From Bacteroidales bacterium 6E (GTDB lineage Bacteria > Bacteroidota > Bacteroidia > Bacteroidales > Prolixibacteraceae): DNA of 64,000 bases. The position numbers were made by a program, and so were the translations under genes. The stretch spans positions 1 to 64,000 of the forward strand of contig DF970666.1 of NCBI GenBank assembly GCA_001270045.2, written 5' to 3'. A model generated the notes under the pieces. It ran no database searches, was not told where the DNA came from, and saw nothing but the letters and a program-made list of their open reading frames with translations. Shown one piece after another: positions 31,863 through 40,587 of the stretch (its first letter is position 1; each line of letters begins with the position of its first letter).

Positions 31863-33095
31863 ATGAGTGAAATCATTAATAATTCGCAGAAACGCAAAGA
31901 GCTGCTTAAGCACATGATTCTCCAGCTACATAGCGGGGAAGCTCCTGAACTGGTTCGGGCCAGACTTGTTGAGTTGTTGAAATCGATACCATACGACGAG
32001 GTGGTAGAGGTTGAACAGGAACTTATTTGGGAAGGCCTTCCCGAAGAGGAAGTTCTCCGGTTTTGTGACATTCACACTGCTGTCCTCGATGGGCACATTG
32101 ACCAGTCGGGCGCTAGATCAATTCCGGCCGGACATCCTGTCGACACCTTTAAAATGGAGAACAGGGAACTCGAGAAAGTAGCTGATGAACTGCAACAGCT
32201 TTTCGGCATCGTCCCATATCTTAAGGATAAAGAGGTTAAAGACTGGATGATCAAGGTGCATGGTGGGCTCAACAGTTTGATGGATGTTGACAAACATTAC
32301 CTGAGAAAGGAATACCTTTTGTTCCCGTTTCTTGAAAAACAGGAGATTACAGGTCCCCCTAAAGTGATGTGGGGAAAGCACGATGAGACACGCGAATTGC
32401 TCAAGACGGCCATTGAAGCAGTGAGTGCCGAAGGCCAGGTGACTGCCGAAGAAGTCAGAACCATCACCGATATGCTGCTGGTACCGGCAGTTCAGGCGGT
32501 AATAGACATGGTCATGAAGGAAGAGGAAATACTTTTTCCCATGGCAATGGATAAATTATCGGACGATGATTGGTACCATATTTACCAGCAAACCATGGAA
32601 TTCGGTTATTGTCTGTATGATCCCCAGGTTGAATGGAAACCGGAAGGGATAAGTGTGAGTGATATTGAATACGGTATAAAGGGAGGCATCCAGCTGTCGA
32701 CCGGCAGTTTCCACCAGGATGAAATGGAGGCACTTTTCAGGACCCTGCCCATTGATCTCACTTTCGTAGACAAGAACGACAAAGTGAAGTTCTTCAGCAT
32801 GGGACCTGACCGTATCTTCACACGGAACCGCGCCATTATAGGCAGGGATGTCCGTAACTGTCATCCACCATCCAGTGTGGATATCGTCGACAGAATCCTG
32901 GATGATTTCAAGAGTGGCCGTGAAAGTACAGCTGCTTTCTGGATTAATTTCAAGGAGCGGTTTATCTATATTGAATATTTTGCCCTCAGGGGAAGCAATG
33001 GTGAATATCTGGGAACGGTGGAGTTTACGCAGGACCTGACAACTTACCGAAAACTGGAAGGTGAACAAAGGTTGCTGTCCTATTCTAAAAAGTAA
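31863..33095 (+). CDS. DUF438 - hemerythrin - PAS domain protein
   Basis: 410 residues from the ATG at 31863 (MSEIINNSQKRKELLKHM). Domains in order: DUF438 (about 8-75, KELLKHMILQLHSGEAPELVR and WEGLPEEEVLRFCDIHT), a hemerythrin HHE bundle (about 95-230, VDKHYLRKEYLLFPFLEK, WGKHDETREL and MKEEEILFPMAM), and a C-terminal PAS domain (about 285-400) with GRDVRNCHPPSSVDIV and WINFKERFIYIEYFALRG. It is a cytosolic protein likely to sense or bind O2 or NO through the diiron and PAS sites. It ends 4 bp before the DUF1858 gene, which usually goes with it in anaerobes. Confidence 0.88.
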   Translation: MSEIINNSQKRKELLKHMILQLHSGEAPELVRARLVELLKSIPYDEVVEVEQELIWEGLPEEEVLRFCDIHTAVLDGHIDQSGARSIPAGHPVDTFKMENRELEKVADELQQLFGIVPYLKDKEVKDWMIKVHGGLNSLMDVDKHYLRKEYLLFPFLEKQEITGPPKVMWGKHDETRELLKTAIEAVSAEGQVTAEEVRTITDMLLVPAVQAVIDMVMKEEEILFPMAMDKLSDDDWYHIYQQTMEFGYCLYDPQVEWKPEGISVSDIEYGIKGGIQLSTGSFHQDEMEALFRTLPIDLTFVDKNDKVKFFSMGPDRIFTRNRAIIGRDVRNCHPPSSVDIVDRILDDFKSGRESTAAFWINFKERFIYIEYFALRGSNGEYLGTVEFTQDLTTYRKLEGEQRLLSYSKK

Positions 33096-33099
33096 TTGA

Positions 33100-33630
33100 A
33101 TGTCTCACAAGCTATTGATGATAACACCAAAGACTAGGGTAGGGGAGCTGTTGGAAGCCTATCCCGCACTCGAACAGGTTTTGATTGACATTTCACCGGT
33201 TTTTGCAAAATTGAAAAATCCCGTCCTTCGCAGGACGGTTGCCAAAGTTGCGACTTTACAGCAGGCTGCGATTATTGGAAATATGCCGGTTGAAAATCTG
33301 GTGAATCATCTGCGTTTGGCTGTCGGACAAGATCAAATGTCAGAATCTGCAGGTGATGAGGATTATTTATCGGCCAACCCGCCGGAGTGGTTTCATAATG
33401 AAGCGATTTTACCACATTTCGACGCTACGGTCATGATAAACCGGGGAGAAAATCCTATGAATGAAATACTATCACACGCCAAACGTCTCTCCGGGGATCA
33501 GATTTTTGAACTGGTAACACCGTTTGTTCCGGCACCAATCATTGGTATCCTTAAGGAAAAAGGATTTCAGGTATGGAGCCTGCAAGCGTTAGGGCAAGTT
33601 AAAACCTATATTCGTAAGTGTCAGGAATAA
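33100..33630 (+). CDS. DUF1858 / DUF2249-like protein
   Basis: 176 residues. The N-terminal DUF1858 domain (about 1-75) reads ITPKTRVGELLEAYPALEQVLIDISPVFAKLKNPVLRRTVAKVATLQQAA. It is followed by a C-terminal DUF2249-like domain (about 105-175), with PHFDATVMINRGENPMNEIL, LVTPFVPAPIIGILKEKGFQVW. No cysteine cluster besides one near the C-terminus. DUF1858 is the same fold as the N-terminal part of RIC. Function is unknown, probably a partner of the DUF438 protein in NO or redox stress. A terminator follows. Confidence 0.85.
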   Translation: MSHKLLMITPKTRVGELLEAYPALEQVLIDISPVFAKLKNPVLRRTVAKVATLQQAAIIGNMPVENLVNHLRLAVGQDQMSESAGDEDYLSANPPEWFHNEAILPHFDATVMINRGENPMNEILSHAKRLSGDQIFELVTPFVPAPIIGILKEKGFQVWSLQALGQVKTYIRKCQE

Positions 33631-33666
33631 AGCGATTTGCCTGAGGGCTATAATTATTACAAGAAG

Positions 33667-33704
33667 AGCAGGGATGCAGTGTGTATCCCTGCTTGCTTTT
33701 TTTT
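33667..33704 (+). terminator. Terminator of the Rrf2/DUF438/DUF1858 genes
   Basis: A 9-bp stem (AGCAGGGAT / ATCCCTGCT) over a 9-nt loop, then a run of eight T. Confidence 0.85.
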
Positions 33705-33833
33705 GAGACGATACACAATACTCATTTATCATAGTTTATTTGGACTTCGAGAATGAGTCATGTCTTCGGGGGTGAAATCTCCAGATGCCGGCAACGAAAA
33801 TTTCAAAAAATACCAATCAGGATTATAAAATAT

Positions 33834-33847
33834 TTGATATAAATCAA
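33834..33847 (+). promoter_or_regulatory. FNR/Dnr-type box upstream of the Crp/Fnr gene
   Basis: TTGATATAAATCAA is an exact match to the FNR consensus TTGAT-N4-ATCAA. The arms extend to 7 bp each (33832-33849). Its centre lies about 65 bp before the ATG of the Crp/Fnr-family gene, suggesting autoregulation or control by another family member. Confidence 0.7.
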
Positions 33848-33905
33848 ATGAATTATTATTATATTGCGGGTAATTCATTGGCCACAACAGACTTATAACT
33901 TTTTT

Positions 33906-34607
33906 ATGATAGACTCAAACAGATTAACCCGGAGCAGTTGTACAATCAGTAATGTGGAGCTGGATTACCGGAGTATTTTGACCCCTGATGAGTTGGCGTT
34001 AATCGATTCAAAAACCGTTGAGGTTAAATACAGAAAAGGCGAAGTTGTTTTCAAGCAAGGTTCGTTTGCCAACAATATTTGCATTATTCACGAAGGTTTG
34101 CTGAAAACTTACATTGAAGGTAATGATAACCGGTTAGTGCTACAGGTTTTTTCTCCTGTCAAGATGGTTGGCCTTTCGGCCTTACTGGAAAACAGCCATG
34201 TCAGGCATTATTCGGCACAGGTATATGTTGAATCGCGGCTCAGCTTGATTGAGATTGGAGTCATACGTCAATTGATGGCTTCAAATGCAGCTTTTGCATC
34301 AAAGATCGTTTCACTGGTTGCAGAACAGTTTATCATTACCAGTGGAAGGTTTTATTGCCTGACCATGAAACAGACATATGGACGCCTGGCGGATGTATTG
34401 CTATGTCTGGGGAACAGGATCTACCGAACTCCTCGTTTTCCTCTGCAGCTTTCCAGGAAAGACTTCGCTGAGCTGTCGGGCATGACCATTGAAAGTGTTT
34501 CCAGGATTTTTACGAAATTCAAGAATGACGGCTTGATTTCACTTGACAATGATTACCTTGAATTACTGGACATTCCAAAACTTGAAATGATTAGTTCCAA
34601 AGGTTAG
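33906..34607 (+). CDS. Crp/Fnr-family transcriptional regulator
   Basis: 233 residues from the ATG at 33906 (MIDSNRLTRSS). A cyclic-nucleotide-binding-like beta-roll (about 25-135, RKGEVVFKQGSFANNICIIHEGLLKTYIEG) and a long dimer helix lead into a winged HTH (about 165-225) with LSRKDFAELSGMTIESVSRIFTKFKNDGLI, of the FNR type. It lacks an FNR-style group of cysteines, so it does not sense O2 with a [4Fe-4S] cluster by that route. It may sense NO through heme, as in Dnr, or something else. Position at the end of the NO island and an FNR box upstream point to low-oxygen or NO control. Confidence 0.88.
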   Translation: MIDSNRLTRSSCTISNVELDYRSILTPDELALIDSKTVEVKYRKGEVVFKQGSFANNICIIHEGLLKTYIEGNDNRLVLQVFSPVKMVGLSALLENSHVRHYSAQVYVESRLSLIEIGVIRQLMASNAAFASKIVSLVAEQFIITSGRFYCLTMKQTYGRLADVLLCLGNRIYRTPRFPLQLSRKDFAELSGMTIESVSRIFTKFKNDGLISLDNDYLELLDIPKLEMISSKG

Positions 34608-34656
34608 ATCGTCTGGGTAATTTACTTTTCGCGAAGAAATCCAATCCCATAAACAC

Positions 34657-34698
34657 TAAAGCCACAATAACCGGTTAATACCAGATATTGTGGCTTTA
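34657..34698. terminator. Bidirectional hairpin between the Crp/Fnr and DUF1080 genes
   Basis: A perfect 13-bp inverted repeat (TAAAGCCACAATA / TATTGTGGCTTTA) with a 16-nt loop between convergent genes. No long T-run, so termination efficiency is uncertain. Confidence 0.6.
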
Positions 34699-34730
34699 AA
34701 CTTAATCCAGGCAAGCCTACTCGTAAAATG

Positions 34731-35549
34731 CTATTGCAATAATTCTGCCGGGATTTCAGTAATGGGCTGGATTGCCACTTTTTTGACAAAGAGCTCAGCT
34801 CCTTCGGATTGAATTTGAATTTTTCCGCTGGTTAGGGGTTGGATGTTGCCATCCACCAGAATTCCTGTATTGTTGTTTACCATTACGGTTACCCCATTCA
34901 CTACATGGACGGCTGTGCGCCCTACACAATAAAGGTCGACTGTGTTCCAGCCGCCTAAAGGCTTTTCTGCATCCACTGCTTTACGGATCATCCGTCCGTT
35001 TGCCTGTTCCCCAAACTGAACAGGGTTTGCTCCGGGGGTGAAATAGAATTGTTGGTTGGTTGTGTCCTGAACTGCTGCGGTTTCACACGTGGTATTAACC
35101 ATCAGGTAGGTATCTCCAAGGTTTTCATGCATGAGCTGGCATTCAATATTTGCCATCCAGGTGCCGAAAGCTGCTCTGAAAGGTCCGAAACTATGATAGA
35201 GAAGTCCACTGTTTCTGGAAGAATAAACGGTTTCCCCCCATCTGTAAACCAACTGCAGGTGATAGTTCTCAAATGATTCCTTGGTAGCAAGGGCTCCATT
35301 GATTTCGCCGGAAATGCGGATGAATTTTTCGCCATTTTCCTCAACGATGGTAAAAACTTTGTCGACAGTCGCGGCCTGTGCCAGGCTGTCGAAATCAGCT
35401 CCCAGAGACGAACCGAGCTGGAGATCCCAGTTTTCAAGATTTTGTCCGTTGTAAAGCTGGACCCACGTATCGGCGGGCTGCTGGCTGCAACCAAGTCCCA
35501 GACTTAGAATCAGCGTAAAGAATGCAATCTGGAATAGAGATTTTTTCAT
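34731..35549 (-). CDS. DUF1080 (3-keto-disaccharide hydrolase fold) lipoprotein
   Basis: 272 residues. Signal peptide with lipobox SLGLGC. The mature part is a concanavalin-like jellyroll of the DUF1080 family: WVQLYNGQNLENWDLQ at the start, FENYHLQLVYRWGET, NSGLLYHSFGPF, IECQLMHENLGDTYL and GGWNTVDLYCVGRTAVHVVNG, ending near GKIQIQSEGAELFVKKVAIQPI. Family members bind or cleave keto-sugar glycosides in the periplasm; the substrate is not visible here. No susC/susD or glycoside hydrolase gene is adjacent. Confidence 0.85.
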   Translation of the reverse strand: MKKSLFQIAFFTLILSLGLGCSQQPADTWVQLYNGQNLENWDLQLGSSLGADFDSLAQAATVDKVFTIVEENGEKFIRISGEINGALATKESFENYHLQLVYRWGETVYSSRNSGLLYHSFGPFRAAFGTWMANIECQLMHENLGDTYLMVNTTCETAAVQDTTNQQFYFTPGANPVQFGEQANGRMIRKAVDAEKPLGGWNTVDLYCVGRTAVHVVNGVTVMVNNNTGILVDGNIQPLTSGKIQIQSEGAELFVKKVAIQPITEIPAELLQ

Positions 35550-35667
35550 ATGGTAAATTTTAAGATGTTGGTGTCAGGTTTCGTATAAAAATCTTTAGGT
35601 GTGATTTATAATGTTGTTAAAGGCAATCAGTTTTCATTCTGATTAACCATTTGATCCTGTTTGAAAT

Positions 35668-35698
35668 AAAAAAAAACTGCCCTAATATAGGACAGTTT
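35668..35698 (-). terminator. Terminator of the small HTH gene
   Basis: On the minus strand AAACTGTCC pairs with GGGCAGTTT (one G-U) over loop TATATTA, followed by a T-run. Confidence 0.8.
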
Positions 35699-35725
35699 CC
35701 CCTAATATTTTAAAAATTGAAAAAA

Positions 35726-35977
35726 TTATGCATGTTCCGCAATCAGCTCCTGCGCTCGTTCAAGGATCTTTGCATCATCCAGAAGGACTATCCCGCCATT
35801 CGGTCCCGGCTCCATGTGAATACCAACGGCCGAACCTTTTTCATAATTTGATCCTCCAAAATAATTTCTGACGGTTTCCTCAGATACGTTAAACTCGTTG
35901 GCAAGTTTTCTGATTGAACCGTCAGGCAAGCTGTCTTTGATTTTGCGTAGCTCATTAAAGGTGATTTTCAGCTCCAT
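35726..35977 (-). CDS. Small HTH DNA-binding protein of unknown target
   Basis: 83 residues. The first half has an HTH pattern (LPDGSIRKLANEFNVSEETVRNYFGGSNYEKG). The second half is PGPNGGIVLLDDAKILERAQELI. It resembles small DNA-binding proteins conserved in Bacteroidota; function unknown. Cytosolic. A minus-strand TACATTTG (36049-36042) is a likely -7 box, with a palindrome TCCTA-N4-TAGGA (36019-36032) just downstream of the predicted start site, which suggests autoregulation. Confidence 0.7.
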   Translation of the reverse strand: MELKITFNELRKIKDSLPDGSIRKLANEFNVSEETVRNYFGGSNYEKGSAVGIHMEPGPNGGIVLLDDAKILERAQELIAEHA

Positions 35978-36018
35978 AGCAGTAAGATTTATAATTGTTC
36001 GACAATTTTTTAAAAGAT

Positions 36019-36032
36019 TCCTAAATATAGGA
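36019..36032. promoter_or_regulatory. Palindrome near the HTH-gene transcription start
   Basis: TCCTAAATATAGGA (TCCTA-N4-TAGGA) lies about 10-20 bp downstream of the -7 box TACATTTG at 36049-36042. It is a candidate autoregulatory operator. Confidence 0.4.
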
Positions 36033-36208
36033 TTTAAATATCAAATGTAGCCATATTAAAACAAGATAATTCCGTATAGAATTAACGTATGTTAAAAAAT
36101 TTGGTTGCAGAAATGGACTGATAAATGGCTAAAGATGCAATAGTAAGGCGAAAGGCGAATTTTGGATCCAGTCGGACTTGTAAGGTGACTTTTTGCTTTT
36201 AACAATTT

Positions 36209-39151
36209 TTAATTTTCAAGACTGAAGCTTCCAATCGAATCATAGATGGCATCGAGCATTGCACCCCTGATTCTCAATTGCGAAATTTTATTGTTGTTTC
36301 TGGTGGGATATACCCGGTTTGTAAAAAATATGTATAGAATCTCGGTTTCAGGATCAGCCCATACAAATGTTCCGGTATAGCCGCTATGTCCAAAACTCCT
36401 GGAACTCACCCGTGAGGAAGGGTAAGGATCATCCTGGGATTTAAGTTGATTGTTGATTTCCGGTTTGTCGAATCCCAGACCTCTTCTGTTGGATGGAGCA
36501 AATTGTACACTGGTAAATTCTTCCAAGGTCGATTTCCGGATAAACTGCTCCCCGCCATAATACCCTCCGGCAAGGTACATCTGGAAAAGTTTCGCGATAT
36601 CGTTTACGGTTCCAAACAGTCCTGCATTACCTGATACCCCACCGAGTATGGCAGCTCCTTCATCATGTACAAACCCCCTGAGCGTTTCCATCCTGAAATA
36701 GTCGTCCGACTCGGTTGGAACGATCTGGCTCTGTGGAAAATGGAGGTAGGCATTATAAGTAATGGTATGGGCACCCAAACGGCGGTAGAAAGTATTTTTA
36801 ATATAATCCTCATAAGGGGTGCTTGTAAGTTTGGCTATGACATCCGGCCAAAGGTGAAAACCAATACATGTGTATGTATAACTTTTGCGGGGAAGGAGTG
36901 TCGACTCGCGTATTTCCTTGAAGAATTCATCCCTGTATTGATGTCCGATATAAAGGTCTGACGAGACTCTCATGTCATCGTCAGCAACCGGCCGGTTGGT
37001 GAATACCTCTTCCCTTAACTTTGCATTTCTGGCAAATTGTGATTGCCAGAGAGGGATTATGGGCCGCAGACGAGCCTGATGTGTCAGGACGTCCCGGATC
37101 GGAATGTTGGCCTTGTCAGAACCCTTAAAGTCTGTTCTGTAGTCACCCAGTTTCTTGTTCAGGTCGAATTTCCCTTCATCATATAACCGCATCAGGGCAG
37201 GCAACGGACCGCTCACCTTGGTTACAGATGCCCAGTCGTATACGTTTTCGGGAACAACTGGTTCAGTATTGTCGTAGGTTAGGTAACCATAGCATTTATG
37301 ATAGATGACCTTTCCCTCTTTTGCAATAAGCACCTGTCCTCCGGGGTATGCCTGTTCCCGAAGTCCTTCATTTGCGATCTGGTCGATCCACTTTGACAGG
37401 GTATCGGTCGAAATTCCAACTTCTTCCGGGATCGTATATTTCAAACGGCCATTTTTTTTTACGTCTACGCCCATGCCTGTCTTAAATCGGTTGTCGACGG
37501 TTACCGGAAGCCTTCCGTTTGCATCAAATGCACCAAATATAAGCTGTACCGACAGTTCCTGCGAAAAACGATTGTCCTGGTATCCAAGTACCAAGGCATC
37601 TGAAGATTCAATACCTGTCAGATATCTCAGGGCGTATGCGTTTCCAAAGACCAAAGTAATCAAGCGTGTTTTGTCGCGAATAGCTTTCAATGCATTAACA
37701 TGCGATGATGTCACCCCATAATTGCGACCGGGATAGGATCTCAATCCTCCAATGCCTGCAATGACAAGATTAAAAGGTTTGAGCCTGCGGACCAGGTCAT
37801 CGATCTGTTGTTGGGTAGCATCAGATGGCAGTTGAAAATGAACGGCATTGGTATACCGGTCAGTCATTTGTTGGAAAGATTTAATCCCACCCTCATCGAA
37901 ACTGACCGTGGCTATCGTAAGTGTGTCAAGCCTCTCAAGAGGTATCAGGTTTTTATTGGCAAGGACTGTCAGGCTTCTTTCAGTAGCATTTCTGACCGAC
38001 AATTCGATGTTGGTATGGTTGACTTGGGCTAAAAGTGATGAATGTTGAACTGTATCGGGATTATTTGACTGTATCCATCTTTTGATGGCCAGAATTTTCC
38101 TGACCTTTTGGTCAACCATCTCTTTGGTGAGTACCCCATCGGCGACTGCCTTTTCAATGGCACTGACGGTTCCCGGAAGATTGGTGACAAATTCAACCAT
38201 GTCGTTGCCGGCCTTTAATGCCTGGACCTCTGCCTGCCCGGATGGCATGGTAACACCTTTCATGTTCATGGCATCGGTAACAATCAGTCCTTCAAACCCC
38301 ATCTTTTTGCGGAGTATCCCTGTAATTATGGGTTCTGATAGGGATGAGGGTTTTTGGGAAGGATCGAGAACTGGTATGTTAAGATGTCCGGTCATAATGC
38401 CCGCGATTCCGTTTTGTGCCAGGTAACGAAACGGGTATAGTTCGACAGAGTCGAGTCGGCTGGCTGAATGTTGCAGTACGGGAAGGGTATGATGAGAGTC
38501 GGTTCTGGAGTCACCATGTCCCGGGAAATGTTTGGCAACAGGCACCACTCCTGCATCCTGAAGCCCTTTTGCAAAAGCATCCGCTTTTTTCGCGACATTG
38601 ACCCGGTCATCTCCAAAAGCCCTGAAGTTAATGATTGGATTTGCCGGATTGGTATTGATATCTGCAACTGGGGCAAAATTCATGTTGAGCCCCATCGCCC
38701 TCATCTGCTTTCCGATGGATTTACCAATCTGATAGACAGCCTCAGTTCCCTGGATAGCCCCTAAAGCCTGGGCAGTCGGAAAGGAGAGTAGGCTGTCGAT
38801 ACGGAAAGCGGGTCCGGTTTCGCCGTCAATGGCCATGAGCAATGGCACTTGCGTGGCTTGTCTGAAATCGTTGATCCACCGGAAAGTTTTGGTAGGATTC
38901 CCTTTCATGACCAGGATTCCGCCCGGTTGGTACCTTTGGATATTCTGGATGATATTGCCTCTGTGTAACTCACTTTGGTCGGGATATACCTCAATCATGA
39001 TTAATTGCCCTATTTTCTGCCTTAGGGTCATCTTCTCCAGTTGCTGGTTCACCCAAGGATCATCCAAATACTTGGTGAATTCCGGCTTTTGGGCAAAGGA
39101 GCCGGTTGGCAAGAGAAAAATTGTAAGGAAAAGAAGATATCTTGAAAACAT
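36209..39151 (-). CDS. GH3 beta-N-acetylglucosaminidase (NagZ-type) fused to a class C beta-lactamase-like domain
   Basis: 980 residues, signal peptide MFSRYLLFLTIFLLPTGSFAQ. The N-terminal GH3 domain (about 35-360) carries the NagZ signature KHFPGHGDSRTDSHHTLPVL and the nucleophile in VTDAMNM. A middle alpha/beta region (about 380-560) corresponds to the GH3 C-terminal domain. The C-terminal part (about 600-970) is a serine beta-lactamase/esterase-like domain with SVTK (SxxK) and YTYTCIGFHL in the place of YxN. The GH3 half would cleave GlcNAc from peptidoglycan fragments. The second domain may act on peptides or esters. It is divergent from namZ, which strengthens the peptidoglycan-turnover role. 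The fusion is typical of Bacteroidota. Confidence 0.92.
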   Translation of the reverse strand: MFSRYLLFLTIFLLPTGSFAQKPEFTKYLDDPWVNQQLEKMTLRQKIGQLIMIEVYPDQSELHRGNIIQNIQRYQPGGILVMKGNPTKTFRWINDFRQATQVPLLMAIDGETGPAFRIDSLLSFPTAQALGAIQGTEAVYQIGKSIGKQMRAMGLNMNFAPVADINTNPANPIINFRAFGDDRVNVAKKADAFAKGLQDAGVVPVAKHFPGHGDSRTDSHHTLPVLQHSASRLDSVELYPFRYLAQNGIAGIMTGHLNIPVLDPSQKPSSLSEPIITGILRKKMGFEGLIVTDAMNMKGVTMPSGQAEVQALKAGNDMVEFVTNLPGTVSAIEKAVADGVLTKEMVDQKVRKILAIKRWIQSNNPDTVQHSSLLAQVNHTNIELSVRNATERSLTVLANKNLIPLERLDTLTIATVSFDEGGIKSFQQMTDRYTNAVHFQLPSDATQQQIDDLVRRLKPFNLVIAGIGGLRSYPGRNYGVTSSHVNALKAIRDKTRLITLVFGNAYALRYLTGIESSDALVLGYQDNRFSQELSVQLIFGAFDANGRLPVTVDNRFKTGMGVDVKKNGRLKYTIPEEVGISTDTLSKWIDQIANEGLREQAYPGGQVLIAKEGKVIYHKCYGYLTYDNTEPVVPENVYDWASVTKVSGPLPALMRLYDEGKFDLNKKLGDYRTDFKGSDKANIPIRDVLTHQARLRPIIPLWQSQFARNAKLREEVFTNRPVADDDMRVSSDLYIGHQYRDEFFKEIRESTLLPRKSYTYTCIGFHLWPDVIAKLTSTPYEDYIKNTFYRRLGAHTITYNAYLHFPQSQIVPTESDDYFRMETLRGFVHDEGAAILGGVSGNAGLFGTVNDIAKLFQMYLAGGYYGGEQFIRKSTLEEFTSVQFAPSNRRGLGFDKPEINNQLKSQDDPYPSSRVSSRSFGHSGYTGTFVWADPETEILYIFFTNRVYPTRNNNKISQLRIRGAMLDAIYDSIGSFSLEN

Positions 39152-39395
39152 TGTGATCCTGTCTTGATGGCCCCTAATATAATAAGTTTAGCGAAGAATC
39201 AGTTGACTGTTCAAAATCAAAATCTAACGTCGGATGTGTTGATAGGTTATGAAAATTCTTGGTAGCGTCATAAATAAACTGAAATCTCGTTCAAGGATTT
39301 CAGAGTTTTGTGAATCCTGGGAAGTTTCGATTAAAATTTTCCAGACAGGCAAATCAAAGTATTATCTTAGTAGATTCAATAAGTCAGATAAATTT

Positions 39396-40583
39396 ATGAA
39401 ACCAATACGATTATTTTTCCTTTTCACTGTATTGATAACCTTGTCCTTTGGCTGTCAAGCCAGAAATCAGGGCTCAGAGACGGCTCAGTCTGTAATCGTC
39501 ACCGGAGCAGACCAACCCGAAATGTATCTGCCCATGCTGCAAGGCAAGAAAGTTGGCCTTGTCGTGAATCACACCGCAATTGCCGGAAATAAATTGCTTC
39601 CTGATTATTTGGTCGAGCAAGGAGTTGACGTTCAAAAAATATTCGCACCCGAACATGGCTTCCGTGGTGAGGCTGCTGCAGGCGAAGTCATAAAGGACGG
39701 AAAAGACCCGAAAACCGGGATCCGGGTTTTTTCCCTGTATGGAGATGTCAAGAAACCTACCCAGGAACATTTGGCTGGATTGGATATTCTTGTTTTTGAT
39801 ATTCAGGATGTTGGCTGTCGTTTTTATACGTACTTGTCTACCCTCTATTATTGTATCGAATCCTGTGCTGAATACAATGTTCCCCTTCTTGTGCTCGACA
39901 GGCCCAACCCAAACGGCGACTATATTGCCGGGCCTGTCAGGAAACATGATTTTATTTCATTTGTGGGAATGGTTCCCGTGCCAATCGTCCACGGATGTAC
40001 ATTGGGTGAAATGGCATTGATGATTAACGGAGAAGGCTGGCCGGGTCTCAAAGCCAGAATTGATGTGGTTAAAGTTAAGAACTACAGTCATGCCGACCGT
40101 TATGAGCTACCCGTAAGCCCTTCGCCAAATCTTCCCAACTATACCTCTGTGCGACTATACCCCTCTCTATGTTTCTTTGAGGCAACCTCGGTAAGTATTG
40201 GAAGAGGCACCGATTTCCCGTTTCAGGTGATTGGCGGAACTCTTGAACATTTGGGGGATTTTACATTCACACCGGTAAACATGCCAGGAGTCGCCGTGAA
40301 CCCGATCAACATGAACAAGAAATGTTTTGGCGTTGACCTTCGGGATATTGATCCGGTACCTCCTTTTACCTTGAAATATTTCCTTGACTTTTATAAGAAA
40401 TATCCGACCGAAAAGGATTTTCTCACCAGTGAGCGTTGGTTAAACCTGTTGGCAGGAACCGACTCGCTGATCAAGGACATCAGGGCTGGTAAGGAAGAAG
40501 CCGAAATTGTTGCTTCATGGGAACAGGAGATAAACGCTTATAAGTCAGTCCGCAGAAAGTATCTATTATATCCCGATTTCTAA
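39396..40583 (+). CDS. namZ: Exo-beta-N-acetylmuramidase NamZ (DUF1343, GH171)
   Basis: 395 residues from the ATG at 39396 (MKPIRLFFLFTVLITLSFGC), which opens a lipoprotein signal peptide; the frame is open further upstream to 39249 but contains no signal there. Family motifs are KVGLVVNHTAIAG, FAPEHGFRGEA, SLYGDVKKPT, DILVFDIQDVGCRFYTYLSTLYY, VLDRPNPNGD and RGTDFPFQVIG. The Bacillus homologue YbbC removes MurNAc from the non-reducing end of peptidoglycan fragments. It faces the NagZ-like fusion divergently and is followed at 4 bp by a symporter, so the locus looks like a salvage pathway for cell-wall sugars. Confidence 0.9.
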   Translation: MKPIRLFFLFTVLITLSFGCQARNQGSETAQSVIVTGADQPEMYLPMLQGKKVGLVVNHTAIAGNKLLPDYLVEQGVDVQKIFAPEHGFRGEAAAGEVIKDGKDPKTGIRVFSLYGDVKKPTQEHLAGLDILVFDIQDVGCRFYTYLSTLYYCIESCAEYNVPLLVLDRPNPNGDYIAGPVRKHDFISFVGMVPVPIVHGCTLGEMALMINGEGWPGLKARIDVVKVKNYSHADRYELPVSPSPNLPNYTSVRLYPSLCFFEATSVSIGRGTDFPFQVIGGTLEHLGDFTFTPVNMPGVAVNPINMNKKCFGVDLRDIDPVPPFTLKYFLDFYKKYPTEKDFLTSERWLNLLAGTDSLIKDIRAGKEEAEIVASWEQEINAYKSVRRKYLLYPDF

Positions 40584-40587
40584 TAGT

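Noticed and set aside
39279-39303. 8-bp hairpin (CTGAAATC / GATTTCAG) as a terminator or riboswitch
   Set aside because: No T-run, no known fold, and it lies in the leader before namZ; too weak to call.
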